Assembly: GCF_015062935.1 (NCBI RefSeq) | Contig: NZ_SUTM01000014.1 | Coordinates: 1-41,016, forward strand | DNA: 41,016 nt | Reading direction: 5' to 3' | Source: Methanobrevibacter sp. | GTDB taxonomy: Archaea; Methanobacteriota; Methanobacteria; Methanobacteriales; Methanobacteriaceae | Shown: one piece after another, positions 27,494 through 35,269 of the stretch | Layout of the letters: each line of letters opens with the position of its first letter | How positions within the stretch are numbered: the first letter of the stretch is position 1 | Notes under the pieces: model-generated | What the model saw: only the letters and a program-made list of their open reading frames with translations | What the model was told of the DNA's origin: nothing | The model's database searches: none | Position numbers and translations under genes: made by a program

Positions 27494-28308
27494 TTTTTCT
27501 TATTCTTTTTAATCAAATCTTCAATATGATCAAATCTCTTGTAGAGATTTCTTCTAACGATTGACACCGCCAGTGTAGCCGAACCGACACCAGACAGGAT
27601 AAAACCTGACCACACCAGAAACAGTGCATCCATCTTACCAATACCTGATGAACCTAAAACTGAATAACCGTTACTTGTAAAGGCATTGGAAACCATCACA
27701 ATTGAATCCAATGGTGAAACATTCTCAACAATAATTGTAAATAAAAAGCTGAACAGTACTATCAGATACAAAAGCATTATTGTTATTCCCAAACCGTTTG
27801 TCTGTGTATATTCCAGAAACTTCTGATAATAGACTTTTATCATATACAGATATGACAGACAGTGCAGCGAATCCAGGACATAGAATAACCTTGACCCGGC
27901 AGGATCTCCTCCGATCACTATAAAAAGTGAACCGAATGGAATCAAAAAGAAAAAGAGGAATTTTCTTTTAAGGTCATTTTTATCCATTTCATATGCAAGA
28001 TATACTGAAAAGATAATATCCATTGCTATAATAACATGTCTTCCGCTTTGCCACCCGAATATGGAGTAGAGAATAATGAATACAAAAATTATAATCATTA
28101 CCAGATAAAAAACCTGCTTAAGCGTATGTGCTTCCTCAACAGGCAGATATTCCTCAAGGTATAAGAATCTTGAAGATTTAATTTGGGAACTGTTTTTAAG
28201 TCTAGGCCATATAAATCTAACAGCGAAAAACATGGCAGTAAAAATTAAAATACAGACTAAAAAACTTATAATTAAACCTAAAATCATCATTGACTCATTC
28301 ATTACCAT
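27490..28308 (-). CDS. K+-channel-like membrane protein, paralogue 2
   Basis: A protein of 272 residues with several membrane helices (MMILGLIISFLVCILIFTAM, VFYLVMIIIFVFIILYS, ITIMLLYLIVLFSFLFTII). The C-terminal third looks like a two-helix pore module: pore helix and filter region SPLDSIVMVSNAFTSNGYSVLG, then inner helix KMDALFLVWSGFILSGVGSATLAVSIVRR, then a short charged tail. The canonical T-V-G-Y-G-D filter is replaced by T-S-N-G-Y-S. Ion selectivity is therefore uncertain, and it could be a non-selective channel or not a channel at all. Its start codon shares one base with the upstream paralogue's stop (TAATG), implying translational coupling. GGGGGTGA supplies the ribosome binding site. 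Confidence 0.6.
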   Translation of the reverse strand: MVMNESMMILGLIISFLVCILIFTAMFFAVRFIWPRLKNSSQIKSSRFLYLEEYLPVEEAHTLKQVFYLVMIIIFVFIILYSIFGWQSGRHVIIAMDIIFSVYLAYEMDKNDLKRKFLFFFLIPFGSLFIVIGGDPAGSRLFYVLDSLHCLSYLYMIKVYYQKFLEYTQTNGLGITIMLLYLIVLFSFLFTIIVENVSPLDSIVMVSNAFTSNGYSVLGSSGIGKMDALFLVWSGFILSGVGSATLAVSIVRRNLYKRFDHIEDLIKKNKKN

Positions 28309-29087
28309 TATTCTTCACCCCCATCTTCAAGAAGCCTTTCCAGCTCATCAAGCCGCCTGTTGAATTTTCTAACTAAAATTGCCGCCGTTAATGTAGCCGA
28401 ACCTGCACCTGATATGATATATCCTCCCCAGACCAGAAAAACACTGTTCAGTTTTCCTAAAGCAGATTGTCCTAAAACTACATAACCGTTACTTGTAAAA
28501 GCATTGGAAGCCATTACCAGGGCATCAAGAGGTCCCTTATTCTCAGCAAATTGGGTAACGAAAAAGCTGATGAAAATTATGGCAAATGTCAAAACAACTG
28601 TAACACCCAGACCGTTTGAAAATGTGTATTCCTGGAATTTTCCATAGTAATACTTGATGAAATAGATAAATATCAGGAAATGAACGAAATCTACCAAATA
28701 AGTTAAAGAAATACCATCGAAAAGTGCGTATGTCAAAGATCCGAAAGGCACTAAAAGCAACAGAATTATTTTATGCATCTTAGATGTTTCAAATGTAACA
28801 GCAATATACAGTGAAAGTAAAATATCAAATGCAATAAAATAAATCCAAGAGTTATCAAAGATGGATATGAAATAAAACAGATAAATGAAACATAAAGCCA
28901 TCAGTATGAGATAGAATACCTGTTTTAAGGTCTGCACTTCTTCAAGTGGAAGGAATTCTTCGGGATTGAGAAATCTGCTTGAACTGTTTTGAATAATATC
29001 ACGTATCTTCACACCGATAAAAACCAAAACAAAAAACAAAGCAATTACAACAACAAATTCCACAATAGAAGTTACAACTAAATCCAC
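28308..29087 (-). CDS. K+-channel-like membrane protein, paralogue 1
   Basis: 259 residues, collinear with the gene downstream. Shared features are SSRFLNPEEFLPLEEVQTLK before the second helix, the YYGKFQEYTFSNGLGVTVVL turn, and the pore-like segment GPLDALVMASNAFTSNGYVVLG followed by the inner helix NSVFLVWGGYIISGAGSATL. The filter-equivalent residues are again T-S-N-G-Y. Keeping two coupled, non-identical copies suggests a hetero-oligomer (inference). The start is GTG at 29087 with AGGTGA about 6 nt upstream. The gene is divergent from the esterase gene, and a perfect 8-2-8 palindrome lies in the shared spacer. Confidence 0.6.
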   Translation of the reverse strand: MDLVVTSIVEFVVVIALFFVLVFIGVKIRDIIQNSSSRFLNPEEFLPLEEVQTLKQVFYLILMALCFIYLFYFISIFDNSWIYFIAFDILLSLYIAVTFETSKMHKIILLLLVPFGSLTYALFDGISLTYLVDFVHFLIFIYFIKYYYGKFQEYTFSNGLGVTVVLTFAIIFISFFVTQFAENKGPLDALVMASNAFTSNGYVVLGQSALGKLNSVFLVWGGYIISGAGSATLTAAILVRKFNRRLDELERLLEDGGEE

Positions 29088-29108
29088 TTAAATTCACCTA
29101 TATAATAT

Positions 29109-29126
29109 ATATACTATTTAGTATAT
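29109..29126. promoter_or_regulatory. Perfect palindrome in the channel/esterase divergent spacer
   Basis: ATATACTA-TT-TAGTATAT is an exact 8-2-8 inverted repeat in a 103-bp divergent intergenic region, 22 nt from the channel start and 65 nt from the esterase start. It is a candidate operator for either or both genes, although AT-only palindromes arise easily in such sequence. Confidence 0.4.
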
Positions 29127-29190
29127 GTAACTTTGCTAAAAATTTTATAATAGGGAATGAATTAAATAATATTACAAAAACGGTGAAAAT

Positions 29191-31029
29191 ATGAAAAATA
29201 TACATAAAATACTCATAGTTGTAATTGTTTTGGCAATAATAATTGCAGGAGCATTCACTTTGTTTGGAAAAACTGCTCCAACAGGGAACAGACCTTCATA
29301 TAACGTGTCCGCCTTAAGCCAAAAGCTATCCATAAACATGAACAACTGGAGTTACGACAAAGACAATGACATCTACTATCAGATAGGACTCATATACTGC
29401 ATGAATCCTGAAGATACCAAATATCAGTCATGCGGAATATACGTACCCGGAAAATACTTTGAAGCAACCGAAAACTCAAACGGAACATATTCCTGTAAAA
29501 TTAAAGATGGGGAACAGGTCGGAAACTACACCTCATCATCAGCACCGATAGTAATGCCCGTAAATACACCAGGATACTCATCATGCACCGCACCTTCCAG
29601 CTATAATGCAGGAGAAATCAAGAACTATACTGATGCAGGTTTCATTTACCTGAATGCAGGATGCAGAGGAAGAGACAACGCTGAAGCACCTGATGGAGTT
29701 ACAGATTTGAAATCAGCAGTAACATACTACAGATTCAACGGCGATGTACTTCCAGGCGATACAGAAAACATATTTACATTCGGCCACAGTGGTGGAGGAG
29801 CACAGTCTGCAATAATGGGCGCAAGCGGAAACAGCAAACTCTACACTCCATATCTTGAAGACGTTCAAGCTGCAATGGTTGACAAGGATAGAAACACTTT
29901 ATCCAATGCAATTGCAGGGGCAATGTGCTGGTGCCCAATTACAAATCTGGATACCGCCGATGAGGCTTATGAATGGAACATGGGCCAATATGCAAGAAGC
30001 AATTCATCATTTACCGGTGAACTCAGCAGAGATATGGCAAAAGAGTATGCAACATACATCAATAATCTAGGTCTTAAAGACCCTAACGGCAACACACTGA
30101 CCCTTGAGGAGAGCTCTTCAGGAGTTTATACTTCAGGATCATACTATGATTACATGTTAAGCGTTACTGAAGAGTCACTGAACAATTTCTTAAATGATAC
30201 CGCATTCCCTTACACCCCAAGTGCAGGAGGAATGGGCGGAATGCCTTCAGGAGGAGCTCCTTCAGGAGATGCACCAAGTGATTCAGGAAACATGCCATCA
30301 GGAGATATGCCCTCAGGTGAAGCGCCAAGTGATGCGGGAAGTGCTCCGGCAGGAAATGCTGCTGGAGAAATGGGTTCATCAGACACATCAGACAATACTA
30401 CATACAACACTGCCAAGGATTATATCGCATCACTGAACGGCAATGAAACCTGGATTGAATATGATGAAAGCACAAACACCGCTAAAATAACAAGTCTGGA
30501 AGCATTTGTAAAACATTGCAAAAATCCGTCAAAATCAGCACCTGCATTTGATGACTTGAATCGTTCACAGGCTGAAAACGGACTCTTTGGACTTGATGCA
30601 AACGGTTCATCCCATTTTGATAAAATAGCAAGTGACCTGCTTAAAAACAATAGTGATAAATACTCCAAATTCAGCGATTATTCATCAGATTATGTCAATG
30701 AATACAGCAGTGATTTGGAAAAAACAGACAGCCTGAACAATACAATCAAGACCTGTGTTGACATGTACAATCCAATGTATTACCTATGCGATTATTACGA
30801 CGGTGCAGGAAGTTCAGATGTGGCCAAATACTGGAGAATCAATACAGGTATTGAACAGGGCGACACATCCCAATGTGTTGATGTAAATCTGTATTTAGGT
30901 GTTTTAGGTAAAGTAGGATCTGATAATGTTGAATTTTCAACTGTATGGGGTCAAGGACATACTCAGGCTGAAAGAACCGGTGACAGTACAAGCAATTTCA
31001 TAAACTGGGTCAACAAATGTTTGAATTAA
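29191..31029 (+). CDS. Membrane-anchored tannase-like alpha/beta hydrolase
   Basis: 612 residues. An N-terminal signal anchor (HKILIVVIVLAIIIAGAFTLF) puts the rest outside the cell. The nucleophile elbow is FTFGHSGGGAQSAIMGASGN with Ser200. The presumed acid is Asp558 (GDTSQ) and the base His590 (WGQGHTQAE). This elbow, the WRI...DTS segment and the GQGH segment resemble bacterial subtype B tannases and related feruloyl-ester hydrolases. Residues about 344-400 are a Gly/Pro/Ser-rich insertion of PSGxAPSG units. Such a hydrolase would cleave phenolic or other esters of plant material in the gut; the substrate is not proven. Similar low-complexity inserts are familiar from Gram-positive gut bacteria, which hints at transfer. 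Shine-Dalgarno CGGTGA lies 5-6 nt before ATG. A terminator follows directly. Confidence 0.8.
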   Translation: MKNIHKILIVVIVLAIIIAGAFTLFGKTAPTGNRPSYNVSALSQKLSINMNNWSYDKDNDIYYQIGLIYCMNPEDTKYQSCGIYVPGKYFEATENSNGTYSCKIKDGEQVGNYTSSSAPIVMPVNTPGYSSCTAPSSYNAGEIKNYTDAGFIYLNAGCRGRDNAEAPDGVTDLKSAVTYYRFNGDVLPGDTENIFTFGHSGGGAQSAIMGASGNSKLYTPYLEDVQAAMVDKDRNTLSNAIAGAMCWCPITNLDTADEAYEWNMGQYARSNSSFTGELSRDMAKEYATYINNLGLKDPNGNTLTLEESSSGVYTSGSYYDYMLSVTEESLNNFLNDTAFPYTPSAGGMGGMPSGGAPSGDAPSDSGNMPSGDMPSGEAPSDAGSAPAGNAAGEMGSSDTSDNTTYNTAKDYIASLNGNETWIEYDESTNTAKITSLEAFVKHCKNPSKSAPAFDDLNRSQAENGLFGLDANGSSHFDKIASDLLKNNSDKYSKFSDYSSDYVNEYSSDLEKTDSLNNTIKTCVDMYNPMYYLCDYYDGAGSSDVAKYWRINTGIEQGDTSQCVDVNLYLGVLGKVGSDNVEFSTVWGQGHTQAERTGDSTSNFINWVNKCLN

Positions 31030-31062
31030 GAAATCAATATTGATTTCTTAAATTTCTTTTAT
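31028..31062 (+). terminator. Terminator overlapping the esterase stop
   Basis: AAGAAATCAAT-ATTGATTTCTT (31028-31049) is a perfect palindrome beginning in the TAA stop codon, followed by AAATTTCTTTTATTT. Confidence 0.6.
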
Positions 31063-31257
31063 TTAATTAATTAGAAGATTTAATTTCTCTTTCCTACTCT
31101 TTAAACTTATTCATAACATAATTCAACAATGCAATCTATTTTTCCCATGAAAATACCCTGTATTTTTTCCTAATCATATCATAAATATCAAAATATATTA
31201 CTTAACAGCAGCAAAATGCCTGCAAATATTAATATTAATGAATTTAACATAAAAAAT
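31030..31257. other. Convergent spacer between esterase and SIS gene
   Basis: Apart from the terminator near 31028-31062, nothing is recognisable. The sequence is AT-rich with no open frame of note. Confidence 0.5.
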
Positions 31258-32058
31258 TTAAATTGCACTGCTTAAAACATCATGATATGCCTTTAAGTCT
31301 TTTTCACGCAAATTCAACTTGTGCATCAGCTCAACGATTAACGCATCAAGCAAAACCAGAGCAGACACTTCAAAAGCAGTTCCCATTAAAATCAGTTCAA
31401 GGGGACGGTAAATATTACTTATTCCATAGATTTCATGGGGCAGTTCATACATCTGAGCCATTATTTTTTTATCGGCCATGTCAATGTTTTTCCTTGGAAG
31501 GGCATCCAGCTGACGTTTTACTTCATCACTATTTTCAAAATTCATTATTGTTTTAGGTAAAAACTCTATGAAATTGTCGATATCGGAATCCTCAAGGTTT
31601 ACTAGTATCTGTGGCAGGGAATCGATGACTATTCTTGCATCTGACTTTTGAGCCAGTTCGGATTCAGTGTTGCCGCAAACAGCAAGGAATTTAACATTAT
31701 CAATTTTAGAATCTTCAACAATCTGAGTAATTGAATTGGATTTGCCTGATTTTGAAATGATTATGATTATATCTCCATCCTGAACCGGAGGGGCGATTGT
31801 TTCATTGAATACATATACATAGAAACCCAAATGCATCAGTCTCATGGCAAATGATTTTGCAACAAAACCTGATCTTCCGGCTCCAGCTAGGAAAATTGTT
31901 GTTTTCTTTTTAGGTGATGTTCGCTTATTTGAAGCTGTTAGAATAATGTCTCTAAATTTGATAATTGCCTCTTCCTGATTTTCAACTACATTTTTAGTTC
32001 TATTCAGATTTTTTAATATTTCATCCAATGATAAATCCATATATTTTAACTCAGACAT
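31258..32058 (-). CDS. SIS-domain protein, 6-phospho-3-hexuloisomerase-like, with a 70-residue insert
   Basis: A protein of 266 residues. The SIS core is clear: TIFLAGAGRSGFVAKSFAMRL (about 54-74), NETIAPPVQDGDIIIIISKSGKS (about 85-107) and FLAVCGNTESELAQKSDARIVI (124-145). The C-terminal PHI-like part is PLELILMGTAFEVSALVLLDAL (219-240) and AYHDVL (257-262) with the active-site Glu and His. PHI isomerises 3-hexulose-6-phosphate and fructose-6-phosphate; archaea use it with HPS to make ribulose-5-phosphate. Ordinary PHIs are about 180-200 residues and join ARIVI almost directly to PLE. Here about 70 residues (147-217, LPQILVNLEDSDIDNFIEF and following) intervene. An altered specificity or a regulatory module is possible. 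ATG at 32058 has only a weak AGGTTAT upstream. Confidence 0.8.
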   Translation of the reverse strand: MSELKYMDLSLDEILKNLNRTKNVVENQEEAIIKFRDIILTASNKRTSPKKKTTIFLAGAGRSGFVAKSFAMRLMHLGFYVYVFNETIAPPVQDGDIIIIISKSGKSNSITQIVEDSKIDNVKFLAVCGNTESELAQKSDARIVIDSLPQILVNLEDSDIDNFIEFLPKTIMNFENSDEVKRQLDALPRKNIDMADKKIMAQMYELPHEIYGISNIYRPLELILMGTAFEVSALVLLDALIVELMHKLNLREKDLKAYHDVLSSAI

Positions 32059-32137
32059 GTCAATAACCTTTTTTTAATTTTTGAAATTGTTTTACACTTT
32101 TCTATATTTAATTGTATCTTTAGAATTAGATAAGGAA

Positions 32138-34699
32138 TTATGAGTCTTGATTCTCTTCTTTTTCTAGTTCATGTTTTTCTTTAAGCTTCTGCTTAATAGC
32201 TTCCTTTTCATTGCTTTCAAGCTCTTCTTTCTCTTTAAGCTTCTGCTTAATAGCTTCCTTTTCCTGTTCTTCTTTAAGCTTTTGTCTTATTTCTTCTTCC
32301 TGTTCCTGCCTGATTTTTTCCTCTATCAATTTTTGCTGTCTTTCCAGCGCCATTAAAAACCATTTCGGATACTGTTTTAAAGATTTACATCCTTCAAAAA
32401 TCAGGTCCATATTTTCCAGTTTTTCAACATTCCAATTGTCAAGAACAGACCCATCCTCGAGTTTTTCACAGTCAAAGAACATGTGGTCCATGGAAGTTAC
32501 ATTGCTGACATCCCAATTGGCCATTGGAGAAGCATTTACCAATGCTCTGCAGTGTTCAAACATTCCGGACATGACCTTTACATTAGAAACATTCCAGGCC
32601 GCAAGGGATGAGAAGTTTTCTATTGAAATGCATCCGAAAAACATTCCGTTCATGTTTTCAACATTTGAGACATTCCAGCTGCCTAAAGACAGAATATTGA
32701 CCAGAGATATGCAATTCCAGAACATTGCTCTCATAAACTGCACATTTTCAACGTTCCAATTGCTTAACGGCACATCAACCAGTGACAGGCATCCTAAAAA
32801 CATCCCATTCATATCCTTAACGTTAGATACATCCCATGATGATATCGGTGCGATATTATTTAGGAATTTGCAGTCATGGAACATGAATTTCATGTCAACA
32901 ACATTGGAGACATCCCACATTTTTAAAAATGATATATCCTCCAGAGACTGGCATTTGTCAAACATTCCGACCATTTTCTCGGCACTGTCGACACCGTATG
33001 CAAATACTGCCTTTAAAGATGTCATTCCAGCATAATGCTCGGTCAAATCAGTTTCACCGGAGAGATCCTCATTAACATATAATATATCCTGTCTGTTTGC
33101 TACCTTGTCCCAGCTTGTCAGGTTTGTACCGTCCTTCAGTATGATTAAAACTTTAAAATCGCCCAGATTGAAAATACTGTCGGTGATTTTATTTAATCTG
33201 TTGAATTCAAGAAGATTTTTGCTGCTTCCTTTAAACGCACCATTTGGACACCACATCGGATAGATTTTAATGTTTTCACAGTTTTCAAAGACATTGTCAG
33301 CATATTGAATTTCACCCATTATCCAGAAGTCAAGAGGATTTGTATTTTCAAGGGCCTTGCAGTCCCTGAACATGTCATTTATGTTTATAACCTTTGATAC
33401 ATCCCATTTTTCAAGTCCAGATATATCAACCAGTGATTTGCATCCGTCAAACAGGCTTTCCATAGTTCTTATATCGGAAGTGTTCCAGCTGAACAGTGAT
33501 GAGGCGTCAGTCAGTGATTCACATCCTGCAAATATGCCTGTTAAGCTTTTGACATTGGAAATATCCCATGACACTAAAGAAGTAATGTCCTCCAGTGATT
33601 CGCATGAGTTGAAAAGATCTTCCATTTCATATACATTACCAATATCCCATGATTTGAGTGAAGATATGTCTGTTAGTGCTGTGCAGCCGCAAAACATTTC
33701 AGTAATGTTTTGGACATTGCTTACATCCCAATCCGTTAAAGCAGAGACATCCGTTATGGATTCACAGCCATTAAAAAGACCTTCCATATCAGTCACGTTT
33801 GAAACATCCCAATTTTTCAAGGCTGAAATGCTTGTAATTGAACTGCATCCGTCAAAAAGTCTGCTGATTCTTGTGATGTTTGATAAATCCCAGTTTTTCA
33901 AAGCAGAAATGTCTTTTAGAGAAGTGCAGTCAGTAAATAAAGATAATAGTGATGAATTATTGTCCATCTTAGATAAATCCCATTTTTTTAATGCTGAAAT
34001 GTTTTTTAATGATTCACATCCTCTAAACATTGCAGTTATGTTGAATGCACTGGATAAATCCCAGTTTTTCAAAGCAGAAATGTCTTCAAGAGATATGCAG
34101 TAATCGAATATGCAGGCCATATCAGATACATTGGATACATCCCATTTTTTCAGGGCTGAAATATCCTTCAGACTGACACAATCTGAGAAAATGTAATGCA
34201 TATCTTCAACATTGCTTACATCCCAGTCCTTTAAAGCAGAGATGTCTTCAAGACTGGAACAATACCCGAACATATTGCCCATTGATTTAAGATTGGATAC
34301 ATTCCAGTTAGAAAGAGCTGAAATGTCACTTAAAGACTGACATCCTTCAAACATGCTGGTCATGTTGACAACATTTGAGACATCCCATGATTTCAGTGAA
34401 GTGATGTCTGATAGAGATTCACATCCCTGAAACATCCCTTCCATATTCTTTACATCACCAAATCCAAAAGGAATTATTGCTTTAAGATTAGTCAGACCAG
34501 CATAACGTCTTGCCAAATCAGTTTTACCGAACAAATCTTCAGTAATATAAATAATATCCTCTTTATCATCAACAAAATCCCAACTGGTTAAATTGGAACC
34601 GTCCTTAAGGATTATCAATACATTTAACTCATTTAATTCATATATGCTTTGAGTTGTTGTATTCAGCATCTCAAATTCTCTAAGCTCTTTACTAATCAT
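32138..34699 (-). CDS. DUF285 (BspA-like) repeat protein without signal peptide, C-terminal coiled coil
   Basis: 853 residues. There are two repeat arrays of about 27-residue units of the type W-D-V-S-N-V-x-x-M-x-x-M-F-x-x-C-x-S-L. The first array has about 15 units and the second about 8. Each is preceded by a related header (LIILKDGSNLTSWDFVDDKED near residue 28 and LIILKDGTNLTSWDKVANRQD near residue 515) and the phrase YAG[LM]T[NS]LKA. The last 70 residues are a highly charged helix (EEEIRQKLKEEQEKEAIKQK), probably a coiled coil. DUF285 repeats are best known from surface lipoproteins and BspA-like proteins, but the N-terminus here (MISKELREFEMLNTTTQS) has no signal peptide or lipobox. A cytoplasmic role or a missed upstream start are both possible. 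No upstream in-frame extension with a hydrophobic stretch was seen. Confidence 0.88.
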   Translation of the reverse strand: MISKELREFEMLNTTTQSIYELNELNVLIILKDGSNLTSWDFVDDKEDIIYITEDLFGKTDLARRYAGLTNLKAIIPFGFGDVKNMEGMFQGCESLSDITSLKSWDVSNVVNMTSMFEGCQSLSDISALSNWNVSNLKSMGNMFGYCSSLEDISALKDWDVSNVEDMHYIFSDCVSLKDISALKKWDVSNVSDMACIFDYCISLEDISALKNWDLSSAFNITAMFRGCESLKNISALKKWDLSKMDNNSSLLSLFTDCTSLKDISALKNWDLSNITRISRLFDGCSSITSISALKNWDVSNVTDMEGLFNGCESITDVSALTDWDVSNVQNITEMFCGCTALTDISSLKSWDIGNVYEMEDLFNSCESLEDITSLVSWDISNVKSLTGIFAGCESLTDASSLFSWNTSDIRTMESLFDGCKSLVDISGLEKWDVSKVININDMFRDCKALENTNPLDFWIMGEIQYADNVFENCENIKIYPMWCPNGAFKGSSKNLLEFNRLNKITDSIFNLGDFKVLIILKDGTNLTSWDKVANRQDILYVNEDLSGETDLTEHYAGMTSLKAVFAYGVDSAEKMVGMFDKCQSLEDISFLKMWDVSNVVDMKFMFHDCKFLNNIAPISSWDVSNVKDMNGMFLGCLSLVDVPLSNWNVENVQFMRAMFWNCISLVNILSLGSWNVSNVENMNGMFFGCISIENFSSLAAWNVSNVKVMSGMFEHCRALVNASPMANWDVSNVTSMDHMFFDCEKLEDGSVLDNWNVEKLENMDLIFEGCKSLKQYPKWFLMALERQQKLIEEKIRQEQEEEIRQKLKEEQEKEAIKQKLKEKEELESNEKEAIKQKLKEKHELEKEENQDS
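32430..34460 (-). repeat. Tandem 81-bp DUF285 coding repeats
   Basis: Units encode WDVSNVxxM...C.SL about every 27 codons in two blocks (roughly 34460-33300 and 32990-32400), separated by a spacer and a second header. Nucleotide similarity between units is moderate, so the array is older than the adhesin repeats. Confidence 0.7.
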
Positions 34700-34768
34700 A
34701 TCATCATCTAAAAATAATTACAAATTATAATTTTGTCCAATGAAATATATAAAATATATTTACTGCAG

Positions 34769-35269
34769 TCAGTATCTGTCAAAGTGAACCTTTGATTTGT
34801 CATATCTTAGTTTAACTTCATTTTCTACTGCAGGATAGCCGACACAGATTACTGAAAATGGAATGCAATAATCAGGAATTTCCAAAAACTCCTTCAATTT
34901 TAATGTACGGTCTTCTATTGGATGAAAACCCAGCCATACTGCACCCAGACCTTCATGGGTTGCCTGAAGCAAAATGTTTTCATTGCATGCTCCAAGGTCC
35001 TGCTCAATCATTCCAATCACTTTTGCCTCATTCAGGTTTCCCAAAGTAATAATGAGATGTGAAGCGTTTTCTGCAGGCTTTGCAAACTGGTGCATCTGAG
35101 AAATTGCCTTTTTATCTTCACTTTTTGAAACAACCACAAACTCCCAAGGCTGTGAATTGCATGATGACGGAGCCTGCATGCCTGCTTTAAGCAAGTTTTC
35201 TATCAGTTCATCCGGAACTTTTTCATCTTTGAATTTACGTACACTATGTCTTTTAAAAATTAAACTCAT
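34769..35269 (-). CDS. Nitroreductase-family FMN oxidoreductase
   Basis: A 166-residue, compact nitroreductase fold. The N-terminal FMN-binding motif is RHSVRKFKDEKVPDELIENLL with Arg/Ser/Arg contacts. MQAPSSCNSQPWEFVVV follows, then DLGACNENILLQATHEGLGAVWLG and IPFSVICVGYP near the C-terminus. Members reduce nitro-aromatics, quinones or flavins using NAD(P)H; in methanogens the physiological substrate is generally unknown. ATG at 35269 directly follows the ClC stop codon, with GGTGG inside the end of the ClC gene as ribosome binding site, so the two are translationally coupled. It is the last gene of the ATL-ClC-nitroreductase operon. Confidence 0.92.
   Translation of the reverse strand: MSLIFKRHSVRKFKDEKVPDELIENLLKAGMQAPSSCNSQPWEFVVVSKSEDKKAISQMHQFAKPAENASHLIITLGNLNEAKVIGMIEQDLGACNENILLQATHEGLGAVWLGFHPIEDRTLKLKEFLEIPDYCIPFSVICVGYPAVENEVKLRYDKSKVHFDRY

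Noticed and set aside
30210-30436. Three overlapping short frames in the esterase PSG-rich region
   Set aside because: They arise from the low-complexity codons of the real plus-strand gene.
32211-33035. 274-codon plus-strand open frame antisense to the DUF285 gene, and a second at 33357-34103
   Set aside because: Long open frames here are a by-product of the 81-bp coding repeat on the minus strand; no start signal and the residues mirror the repeat.
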